Source: Burkholderia ubonensis | Lineage (GTDB): Bacteria; Pseudomonadota; Gammaproteobacteria; Burkholderiales; Burkholderiaceae | Reading direction: 5' to 3' | NCBI RefSeq assembly: GCF_001718695.1 | Contig: NZ_CP013422.1 | Span: 1,488,001 to 1,552,000 of the forward strand | DNA length: 64,000 bases | Part shown: piece by piece, positions 16,934 through 27,429 of the stretch | Position numbering within the stretch: the stretch's first letter is position 1 | Layout: each line of letters begins with the position of its first letter | The notes under the pieces: generated by a model | Databases searched by the model: none | Told to the model about the DNA's origin: nothing | The model's input: the letters and a program-made list of their open reading frames with translations, nothing else | Translations under genes and position numbers: made by a program

Positions 16934-17077
16934 ATGGATCACACGACTCCGCTGCCCGAGCCCCCGGCAGACCCGACCCGCGATCCGGAAGACGACCCGT
17001 TGTCGCCGCCGGCGCCCGGCCACCCTCACGAGAATCCGCAGCAGCCGGAGGGGCCGCCGAGCAAGGACCCGGTTTAG
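16934..17077 (+). CDS. Small proline-rich protein, unrecognised
   Basis: A 47-residue open frame, MDHTTPLPEPPADPTRDPED then DPLSPPAPGHPHENP, ending KDPV. It is Pro/Asp/Glu-rich and has no hydrophobic segment. The start ATG at 16934 lacks a good ribosome site close by; AAAGGAG at 16870 is too far and belongs to an earlier in-frame TTG at 16862. Similar proline-rich small proteins are common in Burkholderia genomes, which supports it weakly. It could also be non-coding. Confidence 0.5.
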   Translation: MDHTTPLPEPPADPTRDPEDDPLSPPAPGHPHENPQQPEGPPSKDPV

Positions 17078-17124
17078 CCGATGGCCGTACACGACCACGC
17101 GCATCGTGTGACCCGCAACAGCCA

Positions 17125-18063
17125 CTAAGCAGCCGCGCTTTCCCGCGCGACGCGCGCTTCGTAAGTCTTCAGATGGTTGTACGCGATGCGCAACAACGAC
17201 AGCGCATCTGCCGCATGCGGGTCGCATCGCGCGAGCAGATCGCCGATCACGTGGTCCGCTTCGACGCGCGCGCCCTGCTCGACGTCGCGCAGCATCGATG
17301 CGGTCAGCGGCGACGGCGTCAGCACCATTCGCTGCATCCGCTCGATCGCGGCCGGCTCCGGGCGATAACCGTTGTGCGCGGCAATCGCGCTGCACTCGTC
17401 GAGCATGGCCTCGAGCAGGCGGCGTCCGTCCGGCGCGGCCAGAATGTCGCCCACCGAGCCGCGAAACAGCGACGTGCCCGCCGCGAGCGTGGCCAGAAAC
17501 ACCCACTTCTCCCACATGCGCGCGATGATCGCGTCGCTCAGCGTGACGTCGAAACCGGCGCCGCCGAGCACGTCGGCAACCGCGCGCACGCGCGCCGATT
17601 CGCCGCCGCCGAGTTCGCCGAACGAGAGGCCGTGCGTGTCGTTCAGATGTACGATCCGCTGCTCGCGATCGAGCGTCGCGGCGATCACGCACAACCCGCC
17701 CAGCACCCGCTCCGCGCCGAACCGCTCGCGCAGCACGTCCAGGTGGCGCATCCCGTTGAGCACCGGAAGAATCATCGTGGCCGGGCCGACGAACGGCGCG
17801 ATGGCAGCGATCGCATCGTCGAGGCTGTACGCCTTGCAGCTGAGCAGCACCAGATCGAACGGCGCGGCCGCGTCGCCGGTGCGTAACGTCTGCACATTGG
17901 CGAGCGTCAGGTCGCCGCGCGGGCTGCGAATCATCAGACCATCGCGCGCGAGCGCCGCCGCGCGACCTTCGCGCACCAGAAACGTCACGTCGCGCCCGGC
18001 CGCCGCGAGGCGACCGCCGAAATAGCCGCCGACCGCGCCGGCCCCTACCACCAGAATCCGCAT
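17125..18063 (-). CDS. panE: 2-dehydropantoate 2-reductase family protein
   Basis: A 312-residue ketopantoate reductase-type enzyme. MRILVVGAGAVGGYFGGRLA gives the NADPH-binding GxGxxG at the N-terminus; VLLSCKAYSLDDAI holds the conserved K of the cofactor/substrate site; LPVLNGM matches the family's NG motif; and RMWEKWVFLATLAAGTSLFR contains the catalytic Lys. The helical C-terminal domain ends with EADHVIGDLLARC, LSLLRIAYNHLKTYE. It would reduce 2-dehydropantoate to pantoate with NADPH in vitamin B5 synthesis, but several paralogues of this family exist with other ketoacid substrates, so the symbol is provisional. It is a single gene. Confidence 0.85.
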   Translation of the reverse strand: MRILVVGAGAVGGYFGGRLAAAGRDVTFLVREGRAAALARDGLMIRSPRGDLTLANVQTLRTGDAAAPFDLVLLSCKAYSLDDAIAAIAPFVGPATMILPVLNGMRHLDVLRERFGAERVLGGLCVIAATLDREQRIVHLNDTHGLSFGELGGGESARVRAVADVLGGAGFDVTLSDAIIARMWEKWVFLATLAAGTSLFRGSVGDILAAPDGRRLLEAMLDECSAIAAHNGYRPEPAAIERMQRMVLTPSPLTASMLRDVEQGARVEADHVIGDLLARCDPHAADALSLLRIAYNHLKTYEARVARESAAA

Positions 18064-18321
18064 CGCTGCCTCCTTTCGCCTCGTTCAATGCCGCCACGCG
18101 GGCCGCTCGCCGGCCCGGCGCATGGCCGCAATCGTCAGACAGTATAGCCACACAACCTATGCATATGCAGGGATGACCGCAGGCCGGCATGCGACGTTCG
18201 CAAGACATCTAAGGGATTTCCCGCCTACGGGAACGGTCGCGTCGAGCCGACAAACAAGTAAACCAGAAGTAAACCGCTAGGCCGTCCCGGCGCGCCTGCT
18301 TGACCGACCGACCTGATACCC

Positions 18322-19875
18322 ATGCGCACCCTTTCCCTGAATCAGAAACTCGCTTCGATGATCGTCATCCTTTGGCTCGGCCTGCTCGTGATCGCAGGGC
18401 TCGGCGCGTGGCAGACGCGCGCATCGATGATCGATGACCGCCGCGACCAGCTCTCGACGCTGGTGTCGCAGGCCGCGAGCGTCGCCGATCACTTCTACAA
18501 GCTGTCGCAGCAGAACGCGATGCCGGAAGCCGATGCGAAGCAGAAGGCGCTGGAAGCGATCGCCGCGATGCGCTACGGCGCCGACGGCTACGTCTCGATC
18601 AACGACTCGAAGGCGGTGATCGTGATGCATCCGATCAAGCCCGAGATCAACGGCAAGGACATGTCCGGCTTCACCGATCCGAACGGCCGGCACCTGTTCG
18701 TCGACATCGTGAAGGCCGCGGACCAGAGCGGCGGCAAGGGCTTCGTCGAATACAAGTGGCCGAAGCCGGGCGCGGACAAGCCGCAGGACAAGACGAGCGT
18801 CGTGCAGCGCTTCGCGCCGTGGGACTGGTATCTCGTGACCGGCATGTACATGAACGACGTGCGCACGGCGGTGCTCGCGAGCGTCGGCCGCTGGTTCGCG
18901 ATGACCGCCGTGCTGGGCTCGATCGCCACGTTCGTGATGGTGCTCGTGCTGAAGAGCGTGCGCGCGAATCTCGGCGGCGCGCTCGAGGACGCGCTGGCGA
19001 CCGCGCAGCGCATCGCGCAGGGCGACCTGACCGCGCGCGTCGACCTGCGGCCGAACGATCGCGGCAGCCTGCTGCACGCGCTGCACACGATGCAGGGCGG
19101 GCTGATCGACATGGTGTCGCGCGTGCGCATGGGCACCGAGAACATCAACGTCGGCGCGGGCGAGATCGCCGCCGGCAACACCGACTTGTCGCAGCGCACC
19201 GAGGAACAGGCTGCCGCGCTCGTGCAGACCGCGTCGAGCATGGACCAGATGACCGCGAACGTGAAGCAGAACGCGGACAGCGCCGCGCAGGCCGCCACGC
19301 TCGCCGACCAGGCCGCGCAGGTCGCGACGCGCGGCAGCGAAGTCGTCGACGACGTCGTGCGCACGATGGCCGAGATCACCGACCGCTCGCACAAGATCGG
19401 CGACATCATCGGCGTGATCGACGGCATCGCGTTCCAGACCAACATCCTCGCGCTGAACGCGGCCGTCGAAGCCGCGCGCGCGGGCGAACAGGGCCGCGGC
19501 TTCGCGGTCGTCGCGGCCGAAGTGCGCTCGCTCGCGCAACGCTCGGCCACCGCGGCGAAGGAGATCAAGTCGCTGATCGTGTCGTCGAACGAAACCGTCG
19601 ACCACGGCGCGGCGCTCGTCACGCAGGCAGGCGAGACGATGGGCGAGATCGTGCAGTCGGTGCGGCGCGTGAACGAGATCCTCGACGAGATCAGCCACGC
19701 GTCGCGCGAACAGAGCGCCGGGATCGAACAGGTCAATCGCGCGGTCGGCGAGATGGACCAGGTGACGCAGCAGAACGCGGCGCTCGTCGAGCAGGCGGCG
19801 GCCGCCGCGCATTCGCTGCGCGATCAGGCCGAAGCGCTGCGGGATGCGGTCACGCGCTTCGCATTGCCGGCCTGA
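18322..19875 (+). CDS. Methyl-accepting chemotaxis protein with Cache sensor
   Basis: A 517-residue chemoreceptor. A short cytoplasmic start ([13 protein letters not shown]) leads into helix 1 (about 12-30); a periplasmic sCache-type sensor follows, with [20 protein letters not shown], then [14 protein letters not shown], and helix 2 near residues 192-215. A HAMP region ([20 protein letters not shown]) links to the signalling hairpin, whose tip is [20 protein letters not shown] then [20 protein letters not shown]. Cache domains of this short type usually bind small organic acids. The C-terminus lacks an NWETF-like pentapeptide for CheR/CheB, so adaptation would rely on other receptors. Single gene. 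Confidence 0.95.
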   Translation: MRTLSLNQKLASMIVILWLGLLVIAGLGAWQTRASMIDDRRDQLSTLVSQAASVADHFYKLSQQNAMPEADAKQKALEAIAAMRYGADGYVSINDSKAVIVMHPIKPEINGKDMSGFTDPNGRHLFVDIVKAADQSGGKGFVEYKWPKPGADKPQDKTSVVQRFAPWDWYLVTGMYMNDVRTAVLASVGRWFAMTAVLGSIATFVMVLVLKSVRANLGGALEDALATAQRIAQGDLTARVDLRPNDRGSLLHALHTMQGGLIDMVSRVRMGTENINVGAGEIAAGNTDLSQRTEEQAAALVQTASSMDQMTANVKQNADSAAQAATLADQAAQVATRGSEVVDDVVRTMAEITDRSHKIGDIIGVIDGIAFQTNILALNAAVEAARAGEQGRGFAVVAAEVRSLAQRSATAAKEIKSLIVSSNETVDHGAALVTQAGETMGEIVQSVRRVNEILDEISHASREQSAGIEQVNRAVGEMDQVTQQNAALVEQAAAAAHSLRDQAEALRDAVTRFALPA

Positions 19876-20290
19876 CGGGCTGATACCGGCCTGATACCGG
19901 CGCGCTTGCGGCGCGCTGCTGCACCCGGCGCGCTCGCGTCGGGTGGCTGGCCGGGGCTCACATTCGGTTGCGGGCGGTGTCGATGCGACGACGCACGCAC
20001 GTGCGCTTCATAGGCGCGAACGCCCGCTTGCGCGGCGACGATCGCGCGGCGAACTGGCGTCTCGTGTCGCGGCCGGTTACGCAATTGCCCGGCCGTCCCC
20101 GCGGGGCGCACGTCGATCGAAGATGTATCGGCCGCGGCCGTTCAGATCCCTTCGTCCGTTTAGCCCGCTCGGCGCATTCGGCCCACTCCGCTCATTCACC
20201 CTTCCCACCGATCGGCGTTCACGGCCGATCGCATACCGCCCCACCGCGCGACCTTGCCGCCATCGACATCGCGCATACGCGTCGGCATCG
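19876..20290. other. Intergenic stretch, nothing recognised
   Basis: 415 bases between two genes that converge. A duplicated CTGATACCGG (about 19879 and 19890) and a short GCGCGC hairpin follow the chemoreceptor stop. I see no gene or RNA. Confidence 0.4.
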
Positions 20291-20992
20291 TCATTCGCGC
20301 TGCATCACCGATACCGCACCCGCGCCGCGCAGCCGCCCCGCAGCCTGTCCGCCGCCGAAGCCGAGTGCGGCCGCCCGTTGAATCAGCTCGATGTCGTTTT
20401 TCGCGCCGAGCTTCTTCATCGCGCTGATCTTCTGCGCGCTGACCGTTTGCTTGCCCTTGTTCAGCCGCTCGGCGATCGCCTTGATCGGCATGCCGTCGAG
20501 ATACAGGCGGATCACCTCGATTTCGCGCGTCGACAGCTTGACGGGCGGCCCGTCCTGTTCGGCAATCGTATCGAGCGCGCCGCGCACGAGCGGCGACAGA
20601 TAGCTGCCGCCGCTGTAGCTCGAATGGATCGCGGTCACGATGTGGCCGACGTCGTCGAGCTTGCTGACGAGACTCGGGCAGCCCTGCGCGAGGATCGAGC
20701 GGATGATCACCGGGCTCTCGCTGCCGACCAGCGCGACCGTCCCGACGCCCGGGCGCATGCGCCGCAACCACGCGAGCAGCGCCAGACAGTCCATCTGCGG
20801 GCCGCCGCGGATCGAATAGTCAACCAGCGCGATATCGCAGTCGACATCGGCCAGCGCCGCGACCATGTCGGACGGGCTCCGATAGGCGCCGACGAGCGCG
20901 ATCGCGCACGCGTCGCCGGCGATATGCTCGACGCCGGCCAGCGTCAGCGGCCAGTCGTACGCGAAAACGGTGCGAATGTTGAATTTCCCCAT
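20291..20992 (-). CDS. Response regulator, LuxR/RcsB-like
   Basis: A 233-residue two-domain regulator. The receiver begins MGKFNIRTVFAYDWPLTLAG, with the acceptor Asp in DCDIALVDYSIRGG (about residue 58) and the RcsB-like spacing afterwards (VALVGSESPVIIRSILAQG). The Lys of the receiver's end appears in SLVSKLDDVG. A LuxR DNA-binding domain follows: LSTREIEVIRLYLDGMPIKA, then IAERLNKGKQTVSAQKISAM with LGAKNDIEL. The stretch LNKGKQTVSAQKISAMKKLG is very like RcsB. The C-terminal 25 residues after GFGGG are an unusual Gly/Ala/Arg tail. No kinase is nearby, so it is an orphan regulator. It is divergent from 21350-21838. Confidence 0.9.
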   Translation of the reverse strand: MGKFNIRTVFAYDWPLTLAGVEHIAGDACAIALVGAYRSPSDMVAALADVDCDIALVDYSIRGGPQMDCLALLAWLRRMRPGVGTVALVGSESPVIIRSILAQGCPSLVSKLDDVGHIVTAIHSSYSGGSYLSPLVRGALDTIAEQDGPPVKLSTREIEVIRLYLDGMPIKAIAERLNKGKQTVSAQKISAMKKLGAKNDIELIQRAAALGFGGGQAAGRLRGAGAVSVMQRE

Positions 20993-21349
20993 GCGTGGTT
21001 CCTGAAGGTTCGCGTGGCCGCGCGACGCGACACGTCGCGACGCGGCCGGTTGGGCGGTGACTCCGCGGGCGGGATATTTTTATCCCAACGTCATTCTATG
21101 AAACGGCGCGCGGCCGGGATATCGGACGCGGTATAGATGGACGCCCAGGGACGTAATACGAGTTTGATATTTCGATCGTCGTACGCGATCGCGGACGCGC
21201 GCATCGTCCGGACGGCCGACGTTGCGGGCCGTGCGGGCCGCGCCGCTTGCCGGCGCGGTAAAATTGCGGCCCAGCATGCCATTCCGGACGACCGGCCGAC
21301 GGCTGCGCACGCCCGGCCGTGCGCCGTCGGCCGGCCCCCTGCTTCTTCC
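20993..21349. other. Intergenic promoter region of two divergent genes
   Basis: 357 bases between the RcsB-like regulator and a hypothetical gene. It is AT-richer around 21070-21115 and holds the inverted repeat listed next. No gene is seen. Confidence 0.5.
21071..21086. promoter_or_regulatory. Inverted repeat GGGATA-TTTT-TATCCC, possible operator
   Basis: Exact 6-base arms around four T, 79 bases upstream of the response regulator start. A second GGGATAT follows at about 21117. Likely a binding site for a dimeric regulator, possibly the LuxR-type protein itself. Confidence 0.45.
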
Positions 21350-21838
21350 ATGACCGATTCCGACCTCCACGCCGACGACACCACGATCCACGACGACACC
21401 CTCTGGCGCGACAGCGGCTGGACGGCCCGCATCATCAAGAACGAAGACGACGACGGCTGGGCCGTCGAGATGGTCAAGGACGGGGAAGCCGAGCCGGCGC
21501 TGGTCGGGCCCTGGACGATGGGGCGCGACAAGAAGAACCCGAAGCCGATGGACGCGAACGCGTTCCGGACGCTGGTCAAGACGGCGACCGAGGTGCTGAT
21601 GCGCCACGAGCAGCAGCGGCGCGCGATGCTGCACAAGGAAGTGACGGTCTGGGCCGGCGAGGACGAAGTGTCGGTGACGCTCGATATCGTGCCGGACGAA
21701 TTCGAGCCCTATGCGGAACTCAAGGCGCTCGACCGCTTCGGCGAGCTGCTCGGCGAAGCGAAGGTGTCGGCGGCGTTCAAGCTCAACAAGGCCAGCGCCG
21801 CACGCTGGATCGAATCGGATTTCGAGCGCCCGGCTTAG
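21350..21838 (+). CDS. Unrecognised soluble protein
   Basis: A 162-residue acidic protein starting MTDSDLHADDTTIHDDTLWR. I do not recognise the family. The sequence is well composed and looks real: a strand-rich middle (GWTARIIKNEDDDGWAVEMV, ALVGPWTMGRDKKNPKPMDA), a helix LVKTATEVLMRHEQQRRAML, and a second strand-rich part VTVWAGEDEVSVTLDIVPDE. No signal peptide or membrane segment. The 213-base in-frame extension upstream is Arg/Ala-rich and looks non-coding, so the ATG at 21350 is the better start. It may be a Burkholderia-specific conserved protein. Confidence 0.75.
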   Translation: MTDSDLHADDTTIHDDTLWRDSGWTARIIKNEDDDGWAVEMVKDGEAEPALVGPWTMGRDKKNPKPMDANAFRTLVKTATEVLMRHEQQRRAMLHKEVTVWAGEDEVSVTLDIVPDEFEPYAELKALDRFGELLGEAKVSAAFKLNKASAARWIESDFERPA

Positions 21839-21940
21839 GGCCTGTTCACGCCAATAAAGGGCTTGCGCTGGCCCCACGAGTGAGTTTTTCCGCGCGGTCC
21901 CTGACGCAGGCCGCCGCCCGCTGCGCGCGCACGCGCCGCG

Positions 21941-23317
<1,377 letters not shown>

Positions 23318-23461
23318 GCACGCGATCCGCTCGGTTTCAGGATGGCTCGACAATCTGATCCGGCAACATTGATTCACGATGGCCTCGTCGCATGGCGTTG
23401 TCGGTCGGCGCGGGGCGCGCGACATGGCGCGCGGCCTGCCGGTCCGATCGGGAAAATGACG

Positions 23462-24046
23462 CTATCGGCAGAACACGACACGCCGCATATAGATCTGCGG
23501 TTCGACGACGGGCCGCGCGGACCGGTCCAGTTCGTCGCGATAGCGGCGGTAGGTCTTGCCGTCCACGGTCACGTCGCCGGCGCGCGCCGTCTCGATCGCG
23601 GCCAGCGCGTGGCTTTGCCAGTCGTCGACGCGCGCCGATGCCGACAGACTCGATGCACCGGCGATCGTCTGCGTGACCGTGCTGCCGTCGGCCCAGGGCT
23701 GCGTCTGCATGTCGTCCGCGTGCTGCATCGCGCCGACCGTCTTGCCGGTCGGCGTCGGGCCGCTCTGCGCGACGAACGGCGCGGCGCGGCCGTACACCGG
23801 CGATTGCCATGAAGGCGCGTGGCCTTCCTCGGGCACCATGTAGATCGTCTGCGGATCGCCGACCATCATCATCGGCACGCATGCGGTGTTGTCGGGGCGG
23901 CCGAGCGTCGTCAGCGACTGCTGGATGCTCGCGGCGTTCGCGACGCTCTGTTCGTTCAGGATCACGAACACCGCCGGATTCTGAAACAGCGACTGCGCGG
24001 CGGCGTGTGCGCCGACCAGCAGCAGAACGATCGAAAGGAACCTCAT
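23462..24046 (-). CDS. Unrecognised secreted protein, last of a five-gene cluster
   Basis: A 194-residue protein with a signal peptide MRFLSIVLLLVGAHAAA (cleavage near AQS). A strong AGGAGG ribosome site precedes the ATG at 24046. The mature protein starts LFQNPAVFVILNEQSVANAA and contains VPMMMVGDPQTIYMVPEEG, QTIAGASSLSASARVDDWQS and the end YMRRVVFCR. Two cysteines (in NTACVP and at the end FCR) may form a disulfide. No family recognised. A terminator separates it from the preceding gene, so it may be expressed from its own promoter or by partial read-through. Secretion with the neighbours suggests an assembly or accessory role; this is inference. Confidence 0.75.
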   Translation of the reverse strand: MRFLSIVLLLVGAHAAAQSLFQNPAVFVILNEQSVANAASIQQSLTTLGRPDNTACVPMMMVGDPQTIYMVPEEGHAPSWQSPVYGRAAPFVAQSGPTPTGKTVGAMQHADDMQTQPWADGSTVTQTIAGASSLSASARVDDWQSHALAAIETARAGDVTVDGKTYRRYRDELDRSARPVVEPQIYMRRVVFCR

Positions 24047-24075
24047 GATCCGCGCCTCCTGTCCCCTCGACAGGC

Positions 24076-24111
24076 AAAAAGAGGTGTTGGCCTCGGGGTA
24101 GAACCAACACC
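24076..24111 (-). terminator. Rho-independent terminator inside the secreted-protein cluster
   Basis: GGTGTTGG (24104-24111 read on the minus strand) pairs with CCAACACC (24083-24090) across a 13-base loop, followed by TCTTTTT. It lies 87 bases after the stop of the 600-residue protein gene and before the ATG of 23462-24046. Confidence 0.75.
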
Positions 24112-24197
24112 CGTCAAAGCTGTCGCGCGCATCGCGCAACCGGTTGCGGCGCTTGCCGTGCAGGCGGCATACCGGTTGCATCGAAGCGCGCTGCCGG

Positions 24198-26000
24198 TCA
24201 CGACGACGTGCTCGTCGAGACGACGGTCGGCGCGGGCGCGAGCGGCGCCGACGGGGCGGCGTGCTGGTCGATCGCCGGCGTGGCTGTCGCGGGCACGTCC
24301 GCGGCCGGCACGGCTGCGGATTCGACCACGGCCGTTGCGTCGGCAGCGCTCGGGGCCGTCGCCGCCACGGGCTGGGCGGCTTCGGCGGCAGGCATGGCCG
24401 AGGCGATCGGCGCTTGCGGCGCGCGGTCGACTGCGTTGGCGTCGGCCGTCGGCATGGCCGGTGCGCCGGTGTCGGTCGCGGCCGGCGTGCGCGCGGACGC
24501 GTTGGCGGCGAGCGACGGTGCGGGGTCTGCGGGCTTGTCGGCGACCATCGGGGCCTTGTCGGCGGCGGTCGCCGCGGGTTCGGTGGTCTTTTCCGCAATC
24601 GTCGACGCAGGCTCCGCCGCCTTCTCCGCAACCGTCGGGACGGGTGCCGACGCCTTCTCTGCAACCACTGGTGCAGGCGTCGAGGCCTTTTCCGCGATCG
24701 CCGACGCAGGCTCTGATGCCTTCTCAGCAACCGTTGGGACAGCTGCCGATGCCTTGTCCGCAACCGCTGCTGCAGGCGTCGACGCCTTTTCCGCACTCAT
24801 CGACGCAGGCTCCGCCGCCTTCTCCGCAACCGTCGGGACGGGTGCCGGTGCCTTTTCCGCAACCACTTGTGCGGGCTTCGATGCCTCCTGGGCAACCATC
24901 GGTGCGGGCTTCGAAACCTTCTCCGCAATCACCGACGCAGGCGCGGGCACCTTATCCCCCGCGACCGGTGCCGGTGCAGGCCGTGACACGTTGTCCGCAA
25001 CCGTCGCGGCACTCGGCGACACGGCAGCGGTCGCTGCAGCGGGCACCGCGCTCATCGCAGCGGACACCGCGGCCACGCCCGGCACGACCGCGGCCGCCTG
25101 CGCACCATTCCCCGCAGCCGCCTGCGCCGCACCCGGCATCGCCGCCGCAGCCGGCGCGCCGATCGGCGCTCCCGCGACGGACGCCCCCGCCTGCCCCGCA
25201 TTCGCCGCCACCGCCCGCATCTGCGCAGGCGCCGGCCCAGCCGCATCGAGCGGCGGCAGCCCCATCCGGTTGCGCACGAGCGGATCGCGGAACTTCAAGT
25301 CGTCGGCGACGGTCGCATCGGCGGCAGGCGCGACGTTCGAGCGCGCGAGCGGCGCGGTCGTGCCCGGACACAGGTGGCCGGTCGCCTCGACCGCGCGGCG
25401 GTTCGCGTCGCTCTGGCACAGCAGCGCCAGCGCGACGTCGGTCAAGCCCATCGCGCGAAATTCGCGCGCATCGAGCCGTCGCACGCACGCCTGATCCACC
25501 AGCGTCGTGCCGCCGGTCGCGCCGAACCCCGGGAACGACACGCCGACGCTCACCGAGCCCATGCAGGTATCGGACAACGTGGTCGTCAGCCCGGGCGCCT
25601 GGATCGCCGGGTTCGTCTTGATCGTCTGCGTGCCCGAGTAGTTGACGTTCTCCGCCACCTGCGTGTTGTACGGGCTCGAGCCCGGCGCGCCGGCCGCGAG
25701 CGAGCTCGCGCTCTGCGGCGTCACGGTCGAGCCGCCGCTCGTCGACGAAGGCAGCGTCAAGTTGACCTGCACGCTCGAATTGCCGCTGCCGCGCACGCCG
25801 CTCGTGCTGCCACTCGTCGCATTGCCGCCGCGCGAGCTCGTCACGTTGGTATTCATGCTCGAGCCGCCGCCCTGGCCGATGGCCGTCGACGACGTCGAGG
25901 ACTGCGCGCTTGAAGTCGAGTCGGCGGTCTGCGCATGGGCGCCGATCGTGGCCAGCGCGAACATCGCCGCACTGGCCGCCCTGATCTTGCTGCTGTTCAT
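24198..26000 (-). CDS. Secreted 600-residue protein with Cys domain and Ala/Pro/Lys repeats
   Basis: Starts MNSSKIRAASAAMFALATIG with cleavage near AHA. After a Ser/Thr/Gly-rich stretch (24-110) comes a compact domain with four cysteines (C146, C172, C195, C211; in SDTCMGS, VDQACVRRLDARE, LALLCQSD and HLCPG). The last 330 residues are Ala/Pro-rich; between about 340 and 540 a motif like VAEKASxPAPxVAEKA repeats with variants. I know no family with this whole architecture. Lys/Ala/Pro repeats of this sort often span the cell wall or periplasm, as in TonB-type linkers. It may bridge the outer membrane or be a matrix component. CGGAG lies upstream of the ATG. It ends before a terminator. Confidence 0.78.
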   Translation of the reverse strand: MNSSKIRAASAAMFALATIGAHAQTADSTSSAQSSTSSTAIGQGGGSSMNTNVTSSRGGNATSGSTSGVRGSGNSSVQVNLTLPSSTSGGSTVTPQSASSLAAGAPGSSPYNTQVAENVNYSGTQTIKTNPAIQAPGLTTTLSDTCMGSVSVGVSFPGFGATGGTTLVDQACVRRLDAREFRAMGLTDVALALLCQSDANRRAVEATGHLCPGTTAPLARSNVAPAADATVADDLKFRDPLVRNRMGLPPLDAAGPAPAQMRAVAANAGQAGASVAGAPIGAPAAAAMPGAAQAAAGNGAQAAAVVPGVAAVSAAMSAVPAAATAAVSPSAATVADNVSRPAPAPVAGDKVPAPASVIAEKVSKPAPMVAQEASKPAQVVAEKAPAPVPTVAEKAAEPASMSAEKASTPAAAVADKASAAVPTVAEKASEPASAIAEKASTPAPVVAEKASAPVPTVAEKAAEPASTIAEKTTEPAATAADKAPMVADKPADPAPSLAANASARTPAATDTGAPAMPTADANAVDRAPQAPIASAMPAAEAAQPVAATAPSAADATAVVESAAVPAADVPATATPAIDQHAAPSAPLAPAPTVVSTSTSS

Positions 26001-26044
26001 TTTGATCTCCGGACGAGGTTGGACCGCCCACCCAGGCAACCGCA

Positions 26045-26326
26045 TCAATCCCGTTGCGTTCCTGCCGCTTTGCCTGTTTCCCCGAACTGCTTCCAGCCGC
26101 TGCCCAACTGCGACCACGAACCGCCCGGCATGCCCTGCGATGGCGGGGCCGCGGGCGCGCCGGCGGCATTGCCCGGCGACAGCGTGTGTTGCGGTGACGG
26201 TTTGGTTGTCTGCTCAGTGTTACTTGACGTCTGTACGTTCGATTGCACGTCGTCGGTCGCGCGGTCGGCGGCATACGCCGTCAGCGACGTGAGCATCACG
26301 ACGGCGGCAATCAGGTTCTGCTTCAT
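26045..26326 (-). CDS. Small secreted protein, unrecognised
   Basis: A 93-residue protein, signal peptide MKQNLIAAVVMLTSLTAYA, then a polar Ser/Thr/Gln/Pro-rich mature part ending LGSGWKQFGETGKAAGTQRD. AAGGAG precedes the ATG by 8 bases. No Cys and no predicted structure in the middle. It lies between the two larger secreted proteins on the same strand with short gaps. I recognise no homologue. It could be a minor matrix subunit or chaperone-like partner. Confidence 0.7.
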   Translation of the reverse strand: MKQNLIAAVVMLTSLTAYAADRATDDVQSNVQTSSNTEQTTKPSPQHTLSPGNAAGAPAAPPSQGMPGGSWSQLGSGWKQFGETGKAAGTQRD

Positions 26327-26400
26327 GCCAGCTCCTTACGGTGACGACAACGGCGCAACAGAGACCAGCGTCACCGGGAAACTGGTCCCTTCCACCCGAA

Positions 26401-26991
26401 TCAGGGCGTGCCGGCCGTCGCGCCGGAGCTGCCCTGACTGCCGCCCGACGCCGACGGCGATCCGGCCGGCCCGGTACTCCAGACGGTCGACGTGTTGTAG
26501 TGGTTCGAGCCCGCGATCGTCGACGATCCGCCGAAGCCGGCCAGCCCGCTCGCACCCGCGTTCGCGATGCCGGCGTCGTTGCCGCCGCTCGCCGTGTAGT
26601 GGTTCGCGCCGAGCACGATCGTGGCGGTCACGCCGCCCGACAACGCATTCGCGTTCTCGGTCGTATTGGCGGTGCCGCCGAACGAGCCCGCGGCGCCGAT
26701 CCCGCCGCCAGCCGCGAACGCGCCGCCGTTGGTGCCCCACCCGCCGGCCGTCGACGTCGAGTCGTGGTACGCGGACGCCGTGCCGGTCGAGCCCGCAGGC
26801 GTCACCGTGCTTCCGGCGCTCGCGCCTGCGACCGAAGTCGTGTTGCTCGTATAGCTGCCGGTGCCGACCAGCACCGAACCCGAGACGCCCGACGCCACGG
26901 ACTGCGTCTGGTTGAAGGTCGTCGTGCCGGCGGCCGCTGCGGCCGACGACAGCACGGCGAGCGCGGTCGCTAAAAAGACGTTGGCTTTCAT
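26401..26991 (-). CDS. Gly/Ser/Thr-rich secreted protein, possible fibre subunit
   Basis: A 196-residue protein with signal peptide MKANVFLATALAVLSSAAAA. The mature part is almost only Gly, Ser, Ala, Thr, Asn with few charged residues: SVLVGTGSYTSNTTSVAGAS, ATIVLGANHYTASGGN, SGLAGFGGSSTIAGSNHYNT. The aromatic/His pieces ANHYTAS, SNHYNTSTV and AYHDSTSTAGG recur. Such low-charge repeat composition is typical of amyloid or beta-helical surface fibres. AAGGAA lies upstream of the ATG at 26991. The composition is shared with the next protein upstream (27103-27429). Function unknown. Confidence 0.75.
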   Translation of the reverse strand: MKANVFLATALAVLSSAAAAAGTTTFNQTQSVASGVSGSVLVGTGSYTSNTTSVAGASAGSTVTPAGSTGTASAYHDSTSTAGGWGTNGGAFAAGGGIGAAGSFGGTANTTENANALSGGVTATIVLGANHYTASGGNDAGIANAGASGLAGFGGSSTIAGSNHYNTSTVWSTGPAGSPSASGGSQGSSGATAGTP

Positions 26992-27102
26992 AGCAATTCC
27001 TTGCGATGACGAAGGTCGGTGGCCGGATCGCCGGGCCGCCCCGTGCGGGGCGATTCCCGGCGTCCGCGCCACCATTCGATGACGAGCGCTGCGCGCGGCG
27101 GC

Positions 27103-27429
27103 TTAGTAGTGGCGGAACGTCCAGGCGCTGGAGCCTGCGTTCGCGCCGCTCAGCCCGCCGGACTGCGAGCCGCCGAAGCCGAAGCCGCCCACCGTCGACG
27201 TGTTGGTGTGATCGGTGTACGACACCGCCGCGCTGGTGCCGCCGCCGGCCATCGCGCCGGCCGCGCCGAGTGCCGCACCCGAATCGGTGGCGGTGAAGTG
27301 ACCGAAGCCGGTCACCCCCGCCATCGTCTGGCCGCCGCTCGACGAACTGCTGCTCGACTGGGTGCCGCTCGCTGCGAACGCTGCACCCGAAACCGCCATC
27401 ACTGCTGCTGCAATCAGAAGCTTCTTCAT
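27103..27429 (-). CDS. Gly/Ser-rich small secreted protein, first gene of the cluster
   Basis: A 108-residue protein, signal peptide MKKLLIAAAVMAVSGAAFA then SGTQSSSSSSSGGQTMAGVT. It has TGFGHFTATDSG and TDHTNTSTVGGFGFGGS, reminiscent of the motifs in 26401-26991, and ends SSAWTFRHY. It has no Lys and almost no acidic residues after the signal. TTTGGAG lies upstream of the ATG at 27429. As the first gene, it might be the major fibre subunit with the later ones as minor parts; this is speculation based on order and size. Confidence 0.72.
   Translation of the reverse strand: MKKLLIAAAVMAVSGAAFAASGTQSSSSSSSGGQTMAGVTGFGHFTATDSGAALGAAGAMAGGGTSAAVSYTDHTNTSTVGGFGFGGSQSGGLSGANAGSSAWTFRHY

Noticed and set aside
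24208..25494. A plus-strand Ala/Gly-rich open frame
   Set aside because: It mirrors the repeat part of the secreted 600-residue protein; the minus strand has a signal peptide and ribosome site.
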